Positions 53,701-64,000 of a stretch of DNA of 64,000 nucleotides are shown one piece after another. This DNA is from Azospira oryzae (GTDB lineage: Bacteria > Pseudomonadota > Gammaproteobacteria > Burkholderiales > Rhodocyclaceae), in contig NZ_SHKM01000001.1 in the NCBI RefSeq assembly GCF_004217225.1, positions 744,001 to 808,000 on the forward strand. Reading direction: 5' to 3'. Numbering within the stretch: position 1 is the stretch's first letter; the number at the start of each line of letters is the position of its first letter. The position numbers were made by a program, and so were the translations under genes. Under the pieces are notes generated by a model. The model was not told the origin of the DNA. It did no database searches and saw nothing but the letters and a program-made list of their open reading frames with translations.

Positions 53701-54281
53701 ACCCGCAGCAGGTTTTCCCGGGTGTCGGCCAGGCGACCTTCGGTTTCCTTGCGCCGTTCCTTGTAGCGGGTGACGCCGGCGGCCTCTTCCAGGAACACCC
53801 GCAGCTCGTCGGGCTTGGCCTCGATGATGCGGGAGATCATGCCCTGGCCGATGATGGCGTAGGCCCGGGGGCCCAGGCCGGTGCCCAGGAACAGGTCGGT
53901 GATGTCCTTGCGGCGGACCTTGATGTTGTTGATCAGGTAGTCGGACTGGCCGGAACGGGTCAGCACCCGCTTCACCGACAGTTCGGCGTACTGGCTCCAT
54001 TGGCCCATGGCCCGGCCCAGGGAATTGTCGAAGATCAGCTCGACGGAGGCCCGGGACACCGGCTTGCGGTTGGAGGAGCCGTTGAAGATGACGTCCTGCA
54101 TGGACTCGCCGCGCAGCTCCGAGGCCTTGGACTCCCCCAGCACCCAGCGCACCGCGTCCATGATGTTGGACTTGCCGCAGCCGTTGGGGCCGACGACGCC
54201 CACCAGCTGCCCCGGCAGGGCCACCATGGTGGGATCGACAAAGGATTTGAAGCCGGCAAGTTTGAGCTTGGTCAGGCGCAT
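50772..54281 (-). CDS. smc: Chromosome partition protein SMC
   Basis: SMC is the condensin ATPase that compacts and separates chromosomes. The 1169-residue protein has the N-terminal Walker A GPNGCGKSNIMDAVRWVLGE, two long coiled-coil arms (about 170-500 and 660-1020) around a hinge (about 510-650), and the C-terminal signature LSGGEKALTAIALVFA with Walker B FCLLDEVDAPLDDSN. It heads the smc-zipA-ligA-galU run. Long open frames on the opposite strand are codon-bias shadows. Confidence 0.97.
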   Translation of the reverse strand: MRLTKLKLAGFKSFVDPTMVALPGQLVGVVGPNGCGKSNIMDAVRWVLGESKASELRGESMQDVIFNGSSNRKPVSRASVELIFDNSLGRAMGQWSQYAELSVKRVLTRSGQSDYLINNIKVRRKDITDLFLGTGLGPRAYAIIGQGMISRIIEAKPDELRVFLEEAAGVTRYKERRKETEGRLADTRENLLRVEDIRLELAGQMERLEAQAAVARQYHQLNDELTLKQQVLWVLRRNEAKAEQQRFAMEIERAGTDLEGQTAALRDIEAQLEASREAHFAASDGVHQAQSDLFAVNADVARLETEIRHQRESGVQLESRLAQLEGEQQHWQEQAERLDMDEERWRELQLVAEGRQEQAQMKLEARQERLPMAEEAQAAAQEALNQQRAEMAKVEQALQVEQTHRSHAERTLQSIAQRRDRMEQERESLADPDTSELDLKTEELAEQQERLIALQDKLGAAQGELPQLEARRRELLEEVQAAVKDVADVRARRAALEQLQERVQSGGKVGEWLRRHGLESRTPLWKRLEVDAGWEDAVEAVLRERLNAVSLEDPAALAALVDDKPAGKLTLLLSGAAEAPAGGLLGRIRCHEPALAGVLADWLHGIDCVDSMEAALQRRASLAPGQLLVTREGHLLSRHSLTLFAPDSAEHGLLERQREIEALAAALDDKQLAVETAQARLAEVEERIAAGQSDSQNLRRRTQEQQDRIHTLQMEVMRQNQILERIRERHAQIEQAAAELAAEEEVEQERLFIADEAIAQQRENLDALHARFAGVRARLEEADRALREEREALANVEREHREAQFSLREAEGKLAEVANNRVMSQRQLQRIADDLAQCRQTRENLQVEILEPKLQEALEQRVLREQALAAQREAMENATQALRQLEEQRLKIEQGLNPMRDRVGELRLKEQAAALNVEQLTAQLLEAGANEEVLAEQAQAFAGTKASSLQSSIGSLQKAILELGAVNLAALEELESATQRKQFLDDQAEDLNTAMETLENAIRRIDKETRDLLQATYDTVNRHFGELFPTLFGGGEARLVMTGDEILDAGVQITAQPPGKKNATIHLLSGGEKALTAIALVFAMFQLNPAPFCLLDEVDAPLDDSNTERFAEMVKRMSANTQFLFISHNKIAMEMAQQLVGVTMQESGVSRIVEVDIAEALRMREQVAA

Positions 54282-54729
54282 CGGCGGGTCAGTCAGGCGG
54301 CGGGTCGGCCGGAGGAGAAAACTTGGTTTTTCCCCCGAAAAGCCCGGATCGCGTTTCTCGTTAATCCAAATGAAACGAAAAGGGCGCCAGAAAAGACTGC
54401 GGGCGCCCCGGAATCCACATACATGGGCGCGTATAATAGCATTTTGCCTGTGGCGGACGAACTACCCCGCCATCATGCCCCGGTCCTTTTTCACCGGCAG
54501 AAACCGGGACCGGGCCGGGCGGCAGCAAAAACTGGCCGTCCGCCGACAGTTTCATTCAGGCGACGGCAGTGCGGCGCTCCGCCTGAAGCGCCTCGGCGTG
54601 GCAGGCGACATGTCCGGTTTTCCGCCCTGTCGCACAACACCGCCGCCGGCAGACCAGCCCCGGCCAAGGCCCCACACGACCGATTTATTGCACCCGGATT
54701 CCACTGAAATCAAACCCTGAGACCTCACC
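54282..54729. other. 448-base gap between smc and the SEC-C gene
   Basis: No gene is supported here. The gap has a TATAAT at 54432-54437 (plus strand, weak -35), and a GGGCGCC/GGCGCCC inverted repeat near 54382-54408. If the TATAAT is used, the downstream gene would have a leader of about 285 bases. Open frames across it have no ribosome sites or recognisable content. Confidence 0.4.
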
Positions 54730-55428
<699 letters not shown>

Positions 55429-55446
55429 GCCTCAGCTGAAGCCCTG

Positions 55447-55471
55447 CCCCGGCGGCCCCGCGCCGCCGGGG
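55447..55471 (+). terminator. Strong hairpin after the SEC-C gene
   Basis: CCCCGGCGGC/GCCGCCGGGG is a perfect 10-bp stem around CCCGC, 19 bases past the stop. It is followed by a C/T-rich rather than T-rich stretch, so termination efficiency is uncertain. Confidence 0.55.
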
Positions 55472-55534
55472 CCCTCCCACCCCTTCCTTCCACCGGCGAC
55501 GGCCTCCTGCCGTCGATCTTCCAGGATTCTTCCG

Positions 55535-56824
55535 ATGCTGGAACGCTACTTCCAACTGTCTGCCCACGGCACCACCGCTCGCACCGAGCTCATGGCGGGG
55601 ATCACCACCTTCCTCACCATGGCCTACATCATTTTCGTGAACCCGGACATTCTCTCGGCCGCCGGCATGCCCCGGGAGGCGGTGTTCGTCTCCACCTGCC
55701 TGGCCGCCGCCCTCGGCTCGGCCATCATGGGGCTCTACGCCAACTACCCCATCGCCCTGGCCCCGGCCATGGGCCTCAACGCCTATTTCGCCTTCACCGT
55801 CGGCGGCGGCATGCACTTCCCCTGGCAGACGGCCCTGGGCGCCGTCTTCATCTCCGGCTGCCTGTTCGTCCTGATCAGCCTGTTCCGCCTGCGGGAAGCC
55901 ATCGTCAATGCCATTCCCCGCTCCCTCAAGTACGCCATCTCCGCCGGCATCGGCCTTTTCCTGGCCATCATCGGCCTCAAGAACGCCGGTCTCATCACCG
56001 CCCATCCGGCCACCCTGCTGACCCTGGGGGACCTGCACCAGCCGGGCGCCCTGCTGGCCATCGGCGGCTTCATCCTGATTCTGGCCCTGGAGCAGCGCCG
56101 CGTTCCCGGCGCCATCATCATCAGCATCCTGGCGGTCACCGCCACCTCCATGCTGCTGGGTCTGACGCCCTTCAACGGCATCGTCGCCATGCCGCCCAGC
56201 ATCGCCCCCACCTTCCTGCAGATGGACCTGGAGGGAGCCTTCCACGCCGGCCTGCTGACCGTGGTCATGACCTTCTTCCTGGTGGAACTGTTCGACGCCT
56301 CCGGCACCCTCATCGGCGTCTGCCACCGGGCCGGCCTGCTCGACGCCGAGGGCCGCCTGCCGCGCCTGAAGAAGGCCCTGCTGGCCGACTCCGGCGCCAT
56401 CCTGGCCGGCGCCGCCCTGGGCACCTCCTCCACTACCGCCTACATCGAGTCCGCCGCCGGCACCTCCGTCGGCGGCCGCACCGGCCTCACCGCCGTGGTG
56501 GTGGCCCTGCTGTTCCTGGCCGCCCTCTTCCTCGCGCCCCTGGCCGGGGTGGTGCCGGCCTATGCCACCGCTCCGGCCCTGTGCTATGTAGCGGTGCTGA
56601 TGGTGCGCGGCCTGGCCGAGATCGACTGGGACGACCTCACCGAGTCGGCCCCGGCGGTGGTGACGGCCATCACCATGCCCTTCACTTTCTCCATCGCCCA
56701 CGGCATCGCCTTCGGCTTCATCACCTATGCCGCCCTCAAGCTGCTGTCGGGCCGGCAGGGCGACCTCAAGCCCATGGTGGTGGTCATCGCCCTGGCCTTC
56801 GTCCTCAAATTCGCCCTGCTCTGA
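55535..56824 (+). CDS. Purine permease, AzgA-like NCS2 family
   Basis: The 429-residue protein has about 12-14 membrane segments and AzgA-subfamily motifs: [56 protein letters not shown] and [20 protein letters not shown]. This group imports adenine, guanine or hypoxanthine with protons. The apt gene 7 bases downstream suggests adenine is the main substrate, taken up and converted to AMP by the pair. Confidence 0.9.
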   Translation: MLERYFQLSAHGTTARTELMAGITTFLTMAYIIFVNPDILSAAGMPREAVFVSTCLAAALGSAIMGLYANYPIALAPAMGLNAYFAFTVGGGMHFPWQTALGAVFISGCLFVLISLFRLREAIVNAIPRSLKYAISAGIGLFLAIIGLKNAGLITAHPATLLTLGDLHQPGALLAIGGFILILALEQRRVPGAIIISILAVTATSMLLGLTPFNGIVAMPPSIAPTFLQMDLEGAFHAGLLTVVMTFFLVELFDASGTLIGVCHRAGLLDAEGRLPRLKKALLADSGAILAGAALGTSSTTAYIESAAGTSVGGRTGLTAVVVALLFLAALFLAPLAGVVPAYATAPALCYVAVLMVRGLAEIDWDDLTESAPAVVTAITMPFTFSIAHGIAFGFITYAALKLLSGRQGDLKPMVVVIALAFVLKFALL

Positions 56825-56831
56825 GCTGCCC

Positions 56832-57359
56832 ATGAACGACGCCTTTTTCGCCTCCCACATCCGCACCATTGCCGACTGGCCCCAGCCCGGCGTGCAGTTC
56901 CGCGACATCACGCCCCTGCTGCGGGACGGCGCTGCCTTCCGCCGCCTCATCGACGCCTTCGCCGAGCGCTATGCCGACAGCCACATCGACGCCGTGGTCG
57001 GCATCGACGCCCGGGGCTTCATCATCGGCGCCGCCCTGGCCTACCGGCTCGGCTGCGGCTTCATCCCGGTACGCAAGGCGGGCAAGCTGCCCTTCACCAC
57101 GATGCAGGAGTCCTATGCCCTGGAATACGGCGAGGCCAGCATCGAGGTGCATACGGATGCGGCCCTGCCAGGGGAACACGTGCTCATCATCGACGACCTC
57201 ATCGCCACCGGCGGCACCCTGCTGGCGGCGGTCAATCTCATGACCCGGCTGGGGGCCCGCATCATTGAAGCGGCGGCGGTGGTGGACCTGCCGGAACTGG
57301 GCGGATCGGCCCGTCTGGCGGAGGCCGGTCTGCCAGCCTTCACCCTCCTCCACTACTGA
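56832..57359 (+). CDS. apt: Adenine phosphoribosyltransferase
   Basis: Apt forms AMP from adenine and PRPP. The 175-residue protein has the start [51 protein letters not shown], and the PRPP loop [20 protein letters not shown]. Length is normal. It is translated just behind the purine permease. The ATG at 56832 is fixed by the family N-terminus; an upstream open frame belongs to the permease shadow. Confidence 0.96.
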   Translation: MNDAFFASHIRTIADWPQPGVQFRDITPLLRDGAAFRRLIDAFAERYADSHIDAVVGIDARGFIIGAALAYRLGCGFIPVRKAGKLPFTTMQESYALEYGEASIEVHTDAALPGEHVLIIDDLIATGGTLLAAVNLMTRLGARIIEAAAVVDLPELGGSARLAEAGLPAFTLLHY

Positions 57360-57380
57360 GGCGATAGGCTGCAGAACGGC

Positions 57381-58286
57381 TCAGGCAGCCGCTTCCACCC
57401 GTGCTTCCAGGCGAGTGGACAACAGGCTGGCGGCGGCGATCATGGCCCCGCCCAGCCACTCCCGCGCCCCCATGCTCTCCCCCGCCAGGAACCAGGCGGA
57501 GATGGCGGCAAAAACCAACTCCGAGAGCAGGATGACGATGGCCCGGTTGGCCGCGGTGTGGTGCAGGCCGAACTGCACCACCCTGTTCACCAGCATCAGG
57601 ATCACGCCGATACCCAGCAGCCACAAAACACTGGCACCACTGTGGGGCCACTGCATGGAACCCCAGCCGGTGAGTAGCAGGGCGCCGCTGATGACCAGGG
57701 CACCGACGAACATGGCGACGGACTTGACCTCGATGGAGAGGGCCTGGGCCCGCCGCGACAGCACGTTGGAACAGGCAAAGAAGAAGCCGGACGCCAGGCC
57801 CAGCCATTCGGCCCCGTTGCGGGGCCAGGGCAGGCCCATGGCCGGATGCCAGAGCATGGTGGCGGCACCGCCCAGGGACAGGCCCACCACCGCCAGCCCC
57901 CACACCCCCAGCTGCTCCCCCAGCCACCAGCGGGCCAGCAGGATGGTCCACAGGGGCGCCAGGTAGAACAGCAGCAACACCCGCATCACTTCCCCGTGCA
58001 GGGTGGCCAGGACATAACCCATGTTGCAGGCGGCGCCGGCCAGGCCGATGGCCGCCAGCAGCCAGGAGGGCCGCAGGGCGGCCAGAGCCCGGCGCCAGAA
58101 GACCAGGGCCAGCGCCAGGGCCACCGCGTAGGTCAGGGCCGAGGCGGCGATGCCGCTGATGCCCAGGCCGGCCAGCACCCGGTAGGGATACCACAGCACA
58201 CCCCAGACCAGGGCGCCGGTGAGCAGGGCGCCGACGGCCAGGTGGGTGCGCCTGCCATTTCCTCTCCGTGCCGCTTCTTCCCTCAC
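57381..58286 (-). CDS. DMT/EamA-family transporter
   Basis: The protein has ten predicted membrane helices in two five-helix EamA repeats (first helix LAVGALLTGALVWGVLWYPY; second repeat LGLASGFFFACSNVLSRRAQ onward to LLSTRL). Family members export amino acids or other metabolites; the substrate here is unknown. The start is uncertain: GTG at 58286 gives about 301 residues, while the ATG at 58352 would cross the dapC promoter and overlap dapC, so I prefer 58286. Confidence 0.85.
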   Translation of the reverse strand: MREEAARRGNGRRTHLAVGALLTGALVWGVLWYPYRVLAGLGISGIAASALTYAVALALALVFWRRALAALRPSWLLAAIGLAGAACNMGYVLATLHGEVMRVLLLFYLAPLWTILLARWWLGEQLGVWGLAVVGLSLGGAATMLWHPAMGLPWPRNGAEWLGLASGFFFACSNVLSRRAQALSIEVKSVAMFVGALVISGALLLTGWGSMQWPHSGASVLWLLGIGVILMLVNRVVQFGLHHTAANRAIVILLSELVFAAISAWFLAGESMGAREWLGGAMIAAASLLSTRLEARVEAAA

Positions 58287-58297
58287 GCTCCGCCCTT

Positions 58298-58303
58298 TAT
58301 AAT
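58298..58303 (+). promoter_or_regulatory. Putative -10 element of dapC
   Basis: A perfect TATAAT lies 40 bases before the dapC GTG. TTCTTC, 17 bases upstream, is a weak -35. The 56-base gap is shared with the divergent DMT transporter gene. Confidence 0.5.
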
Positions 58304-58342
58304 CCGTTGTTTTCAGCCCAGCCCCACACCGGGAACCCCGCC

Positions 58343-59548
58343 GTGAATCCATTTCTCGCCAAGCTGCAGCCCTACCCCTTCGAAAAACTGCGCCAGCTGT
58401 TCCAGGGCGTCACGCCCAATCCGGACTACCGGGAAATCAAGCTGTCTATCGGCGAGCCCCAGCACGCCACCCCGGCCTTCATCAAGGAAGCCCTGACGGC
58501 CAATCTGGGCGGCCTTGCCAATTATCCCACAAGCCAGGGAACGCCCGCCCTGCGCCAGGCCATCGCCGCCTGGATGGAACGCCGCTACGGCCTGGCCGGC
58601 GTCAATCCGGACACCGAGATCCTGCCGGTGAACGGTTCCCGCGAAGCCCTCTTCGCCTTCGCCCAGACCGTCATCGACCCCAGCCGCGGCTACGTGCCCC
58701 TGGTGGTCAGCCCCAATCCCTTCTACCAGATCTACGAAGGCGCGGCCTACCTGGCCGGGGCCGAGCCCTACTTCCTCAACACCCTGCCGGAGAACGACTT
58801 CTCCCTGGAACTGGAGGCCCTCTCCGAGGCCGACTGGGCCCGGGTGCAACTGCTCTATGTCTGCTCCCCCGGCAACCCCACCGGCAAGGTGCTGGACCTG
58901 GAGGACTGGAAGAAGCTCTTCGCCCTCTCCGACAAGTACGGCTTCGTCATCGCCTCCGACGAGTGCTACTCGGAAATCTACTTCGACGAAGCCAAGCCGC
59001 CTCTGGGCGGCCTGCAGGCTGCAAAACAGCTGGGACGGGGTTTCGAGCGCCTGGTCATGTTCTCCTCCCTCTCCAAGCGCTCCAACGTGCCGGGCCTGCG
59101 CTCCGGCTTCGTCGCCGGCGATGCGGCAGTGCTGAAGAAATTCCTGCTCTACCGCACCTACCACGGCGGCGCCATGAACCCGGCGGTGCAGGCGGCCTCC
59201 GCCATCGCCTGGAACGAGGAAGCCCATGTGCGGGAAAACCGTCGCCAGTACAAGGAAAAGTTCGATGCGGTGACGCCCATCGTCGCCTCCGTGCTGCAGA
59301 CCGGCCTGCCGGATGCCAGCTTCTACCTGTGGGCCCGCACGCCCATCGCCGATACCGAGTTCGCCCGCCGTCTGCTCGCCGACTATAATGTCGTGGTCCT
59401 GCCGGGCAGCTACCTGGCGCGCGAGGCGCGGGGCGTGAATCCCGGCGAGAATTTTGTCCGGATCGCCCTGGTGGCCCCCCTGGCCGACTGCCTGGAAGCC
59501 GCCGAACGCATCCGCCTCTTTGTGCAGCAACTCGAACAGCAACCCTAA
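58343..59548 (+). CDS. dapC: Succinyldiaminopimelate transaminase
   Basis: DapC aminates N-succinyl-2-amino-6-ketopimelate in lysine/meso-DAP synthesis. The 401-residue class I aminotransferase has [30 protein letters not shown], the [14 protein letters not shown] segment and the PLP-lysine motif [16 protein letters not shown]. The GTG at 58343, with GGGAA seven bases upstream, gives the family start [19 protein letters not shown]. It is followed by dapD, 22 bases downstream. Confidence 0.94.
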   Translation: MNPFLAKLQPYPFEKLRQLFQGVTPNPDYREIKLSIGEPQHATPAFIKEALTANLGGLANYPTSQGTPALRQAIAAWMERRYGLAGVNPDTEILPVNGSREALFAFAQTVIDPSRGYVPLVVSPNPFYQIYEGAAYLAGAEPYFLNTLPENDFSLELEALSEADWARVQLLYVCSPGNPTGKVLDLEDWKKLFALSDKYGFVIASDECYSEIYFDEAKPPLGGLQAAKQLGRGFERLVMFSSLSKRSNVPGLRSGFVAGDAAVLKKFLLYRTYHGGAMNPAVQAASAIAWNEEAHVRENRRQYKEKFDAVTPIVASVLQTGLPDASFYLWARTPIADTEFARRLLADYNVVVLPGSYLAREARGVNPGENFVRIALVAPLADCLEAAERIRLFVQQLEQQP

Positions 59549-59570
59549 CCCCCAAAACGGAAACGACAAC

Positions 59571-60389
59571 ATGCAAGAACTGCAACAGATCATCGAAGAC
59601 GCCTGGGAAAACCGCACCTCCCTGCAGCCCGGCACCGCCCCCGCCAAGATCGGCGAAGCCGTGGACCACGTGCTGGAACAGCTGGACAAGGGCACCCTGC
59701 GCGTTGCCGAGAAAATCAACGGCGACTGGGTCACCCACCAGTGGATCAAGAAGGCCGTGCTGCTCTCCTTCCGCCTGCAGGACAACGTGCTGCAGCAGTC
59801 CGGTGACCTGCGCTTCTTCGACAAGGTGCAGACCAAGTTCGCCAACTACGACGAACACGCCTTCCGCCAGGGCGGCTTCCGCGTCGTGCCGCCGGCCGTG
59901 GCCCGTCGCGGCTCCTACATCGCCAAGGGCGCCGTGCTGATGCCCTCCTACGTGAACATCGGCGCCTACGTCGATGAAAACACCATGGTGGATACCTGGG
60001 TCACCGTCGGCTCCTGCGCCCAGATCGGCAAGAACGTGCACCTCTCCGGCGGCGTCGGCATCGGCGGCGTGCTGGAACCCCTGCAGGCCAACCCCACCAT
60101 CATCGAGGACAACTGCTTCATCGGCGCCCGCTCCGAAGTGGTGGAAGGCGTCATCGTCGGCGAAGGCTCCGTCATCTCCATGGGCGTGTACATCAGCCAG
60201 TCCACCAAGATCTACGACCGGGAAACCGGCGAGATCAGCTACGGCCGCATCCCCCCCGGCTCCGTGGTCGTCTCCGGCAACCTGCCGGCCAAGGACGGCA
60301 GCCACAGCCTGTACTGCGCCGTGATCGTGAAGAAGGTGGACGCCCAGACCCGGGCCAAGACCAGCATCAACGAACTGCTGCGCGACTAA
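59571..60389 (+). CDS. dapD: Tetrahydrodipicolinate N-succinyltransferase
   Basis: DapD succinylates tetrahydrodipicolinate, the first dedicated step of the succinylase branch to DAP. The 272-residue protein has an N-terminal helical domain ([15 protein letters not shown]) and a left-handed beta-helix with [40 protein letters not shown] and [17 protein letters not shown]. Length matches E. coli DapD (274). Confidence 0.97.
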   Translation: MQELQQIIEDAWENRTSLQPGTAPAKIGEAVDHVLEQLDKGTLRVAEKINGDWVTHQWIKKAVLLSFRLQDNVLQQSGDLRFFDKVQTKFANYDEHAFRQGGFRVVPPAVARRGSYIAKGAVLMPSYVNIGAYVDENTMVDTWVTVGSCAQIGKNVHLSGGVGIGGVLEPLQANPTIIEDNCFIGARSEVVEGVIVGEGSVISMGVYISQSTKIYDRETGEISYGRIPPGSVVVSGNLPAKDGSHSLYCAVIVKKVDAQTRAKTSINELLRD

Positions 60390-60402
60390 GCCAATAACAA
60401 CA

Positions 60403-60428
60403 GGGGCGCCACGAGGCGCCCCAATCTT
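60403..60428 (+). terminator. Hairpin after dapD, weak terminator
   Basis: GGGGCGCC/GGCGCCCC around ACGA is followed by AATCTTTT. The interrupted T-run suggests partial termination between dapD and pilU, so pilU may be expressed at a lower level than dapC-dapD. Confidence 0.6.
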
Positions 60429-60448
60429 TTCGGCGGGAGGGAGGAAGC

Positions 60449-62804
<2,356 letters not shown>

Positions 62805-62806
62805 CC

Positions 62807-63703
62807 ATGTCCGAAAACGCCCGCACCGAACTCTTCACCCTGCGCGACCTGCTGCGCTACGCCGTCAGCCGTTTCAACGAAGCCGAGTTGTTCTTCGGCC
62901 ACGGCTCCGACAATGCCTGGGACGAAGCCGTCTATCTGCTGCTGCACACCCTGCATCTGCCCCTGGACCGGCTGGAACCCTTCCTCGACGCCCGCCTCAC
63001 CGAAGCCGAGCGCAACACCGTCCTGCACATCATCGAACGCCGCGTCAAAAGCCGCGTTCCGGCGGCCTACCTGACTCATGAGGCCTGGCTCGGCGAGCAT
63101 AGCTTCTACGTCGACGAACGGGTCATCGTGCCCCGCTCCTTCATCGCTGAACTGCTGGAAGAGCAGTTCGCCCCCTGGATCGACGATCCCTGGGCCATTA
63201 CCCGGGTAGCCGACATCTGCACCGGCTCCGGCTGTCTCGCCATCCTGGCCGCCCTGGCCTTCCCCGAAGCCGACGTGGATGGCGTGGACATCTCTGCCGA
63301 CGCCCTCGAAGTGGCCAAGCGCAACGTGACTGACTACGGCCTGGAAGACCGGCTGCGCCTGGTGCAATCCAACCTCTTCGCCGGATTGGCGAGCCAGCGC
63401 TACGACCTCATCATTTCCAACCCGCCCTACGTCAATGCGGAGTCCATGGAAACCCTGCCCCCGGAATACCGGGCCGAGCCGGAACTGGCCCTGGCCGGGG
63501 GCGACGACGGGCTGGACCTGGTGCGCACCCTGCTGCGGGAAGCCAAGGACCACCTCAACCCCGGCGGCCTGCTGGTGGTGGAAATCGGCCACAACCGGGA
63601 TGTCCTGGAAGAAGCCTACCCCCAGATCCCCTTCACCTGGCTCGACACCTCGGGCGGCGACCAGTTCGTCTTCCTGCTGCGGCGCGAGGAATTGCCCAGC
63701 TGA
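62807..63703 (+). CDS. prmB: Ribosomal protein L3 glutamine N5-methyltransferase
   Basis: PrmB methylates a glutamine of ribosomal protein L3. The 298-residue protein has an N-terminal helical domain (FNEAELFFGHGSDNAWDEA), SAM motif I ICTGSGCLAILAALAFPEAD, and the substrate motif SNPPYV typical of glutamine methyltransferases. The PrmB subtype, rather than PrmC, is indicated by the VKSRVPAAYLTHEAWLGEHS stretch. It begins 2 bases after the dapE stop. Confidence 0.93.
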   Translation: MSENARTELFTLRDLLRYAVSRFNEAELFFGHGSDNAWDEAVYLLLHTLHLPLDRLEPFLDARLTEAERNTVLHIIERRVKSRVPAAYLTHEAWLGEHSFYVDERVIVPRSFIAELLEEQFAPWIDDPWAITRVADICTGSGCLAILAALAFPEADVDGVDISADALEVAKRNVTDYGLEDRLRLVQSNLFAGLASQRYDLIISNPPYVNAESMETLPPEYRAEPELALAGGDDGLDLVRTLLREAKDHLNPGGLLVVEIGHNRDVLEEAYPQIPFTWLDTSGGDQFVFLLRREELPS

Positions 63704-63732
63704 AGGTGGAACGGCAGGCCAAACGGCCCGAC

Positions 63733-63770
63733 ATAAAAAGAGCCCCGGTAATACACCTGGGCTTTTTTAT
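63733..63770. terminator. Terminator after prmB, usable in both directions
   Basis: A short AGCCC/GGGCT stem (63741-63745, 63759-63763) is extended by flanking A5 and T6 runs. It can end prmB on the plus strand and any minus-strand transcript from the right. Confidence 0.7.
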
Positions 63771-63786
63771 GGGCGTCCCACAGAAT

Positions 63787-63855
63787 TCAGCTCAATCCCC
63801 ACTGACCGCGGGTATCGCGCAGAATGCGGGCCAGCACCTGTTCCAGTTCCATCAT
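63787..63855 (-). CDS. Possible 22-residue microprotein
   Basis: A short frame reads MMELEQVLARILRDTRGQWG and ends two residues later. An AAGGA site lies eight bases before the ATG at 63855, two further in-frame ATGs (63861, 63864) lie upstream, and a terminator usable on this strand follows 17 bases after the stop. The peptide could form a short amphipathic helix. Evidence is positional only; it may be chance. Confidence 0.3.
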   Translation of the reverse strand: MMELEQVLARILRDTRGQWGLS

Positions 63856-63962
63856 GTTCATCATCCTTGCTCAAGCGGTTTGCTCCTGTGACGGCTGAAT
63901 CCTACCCGCCGACGATGACAACCGGATTACACTAGCACCACCTCAATCCGGAGATCGTCTTC

Positions 63963-64000
63963 ATGGAACTGATGTCACTCTTGCTGATCCTGGCCGTGGC
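63963..64000 (+). CDS. Start of a gene that runs off the right edge
   Basis: The ATG at 63963 has a GGAG site upstream (CCGGAGATCGTCTTC) and opens a frame of at least 12 codons (MELMSLLLILAVA), which looks like the beginning of a signal peptide or membrane helix. Nothing more can be said from this fragment. Confidence 0.5.
   Translation, partial: MELMSLLLILAV

Noticed and set aside
54361-54720. Short frames in the gap before the SEC-C gene
   Set aside because: Arg/Pro-rich translations, no ribosome sites, and overlapping frames on both strands; they look like GC-bias noise.

Overview
The window is a 64 kb piece of a GC-rich chromosome with dense, mostly core gene content. Gene families and gene order point to a betaproteobacterium, most likely Rhodocyclales (Azospira/Dechlorosoma-like). 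The markers are tmk-holB-pilZ-tatD, the rpsB-to-rnhB envelope cluster, smc-zipA-ligA and dapC-dapD-pilU-dapE-prmB. The taxonomic call is inference from gene order and protein style. I see no rRNA, tRNA, CRISPR array, prophage, insertion sequence or defence island.

Layout. 1-5.9 kb (minus): end of an unknown gene, a TRAP solute-binding protein, a secreted ankyrin protein, then tatD-pilZ-holB-tmk-mltG. 6-16 kb (mixed, the most accessory part): ygfZ, an NRDE protein, a cold-shock gene with a clear promoter and long leader, an L,D-transpeptidase/tadA pair, a methyltransferase, two small unknown genes, the qorB/HxlR pair, a GNAT, a PhoX phosphatase behind a perfect Pho box, and a membrane ankyrin protein. 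16-26 kb: guaA and guaB, a DUF4124 protein, rnfH-ratA divergent from smpB-TRIC channel, ppsA divergent from ppsR, and a TrmH-type methyltransferase. 26-40.4 kb (minus): one long canonical cluster running rpsB-tsf-pyrH-frr-uppS-cdsA-dxr-rseP-bamA-skp-lpxD-fabZ-lpxA-lpxB-rnhB, which links translation to isoprenoid, phospholipid, outer-membrane-protein and lipid A synthesis. 40.7-44.1 kb: map-glnD. 44.2-46.9 kb: def-mtnP-hpt-galU. 46.9-54.3 kb: ligA-zipA-smc. 54.7-64 kb: a UPF0149/SEC-C protein, a purine permease with apt, a DMT transporter, the diaminopimelate genes dapC-dapD-dapE with pilU inside them, prmB, and the start of one further gene.

Themes. Purine synthesis and salvage recur (guaA, guaB, mtnP, hpt, AzgA-type permease, apt). 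Cell envelope growth is covered from DAP and undecaprenyl carrier through lipid A, BamA/Skp and ZipA. Phosphate (Pho box-phoX) and nitrogen (glnD) control are both represented.

No dramatic new system is evident. The points most worth a second look are: very AT-rich codon islands embedded in core genes (holB, tmk/holB junction, dxr, a smaller one in rseP); a LigA with what looks like a duplicated helix-hairpin-helix module; a small putative DNA-binding protein whose promoter carries a perfect palindrome; a miniature inverted-repeat element at 7145-7261; a perfect 19-bp hairpin between ppsR and the TrmH gene; and a possible 22-residue microprotein near the right end.
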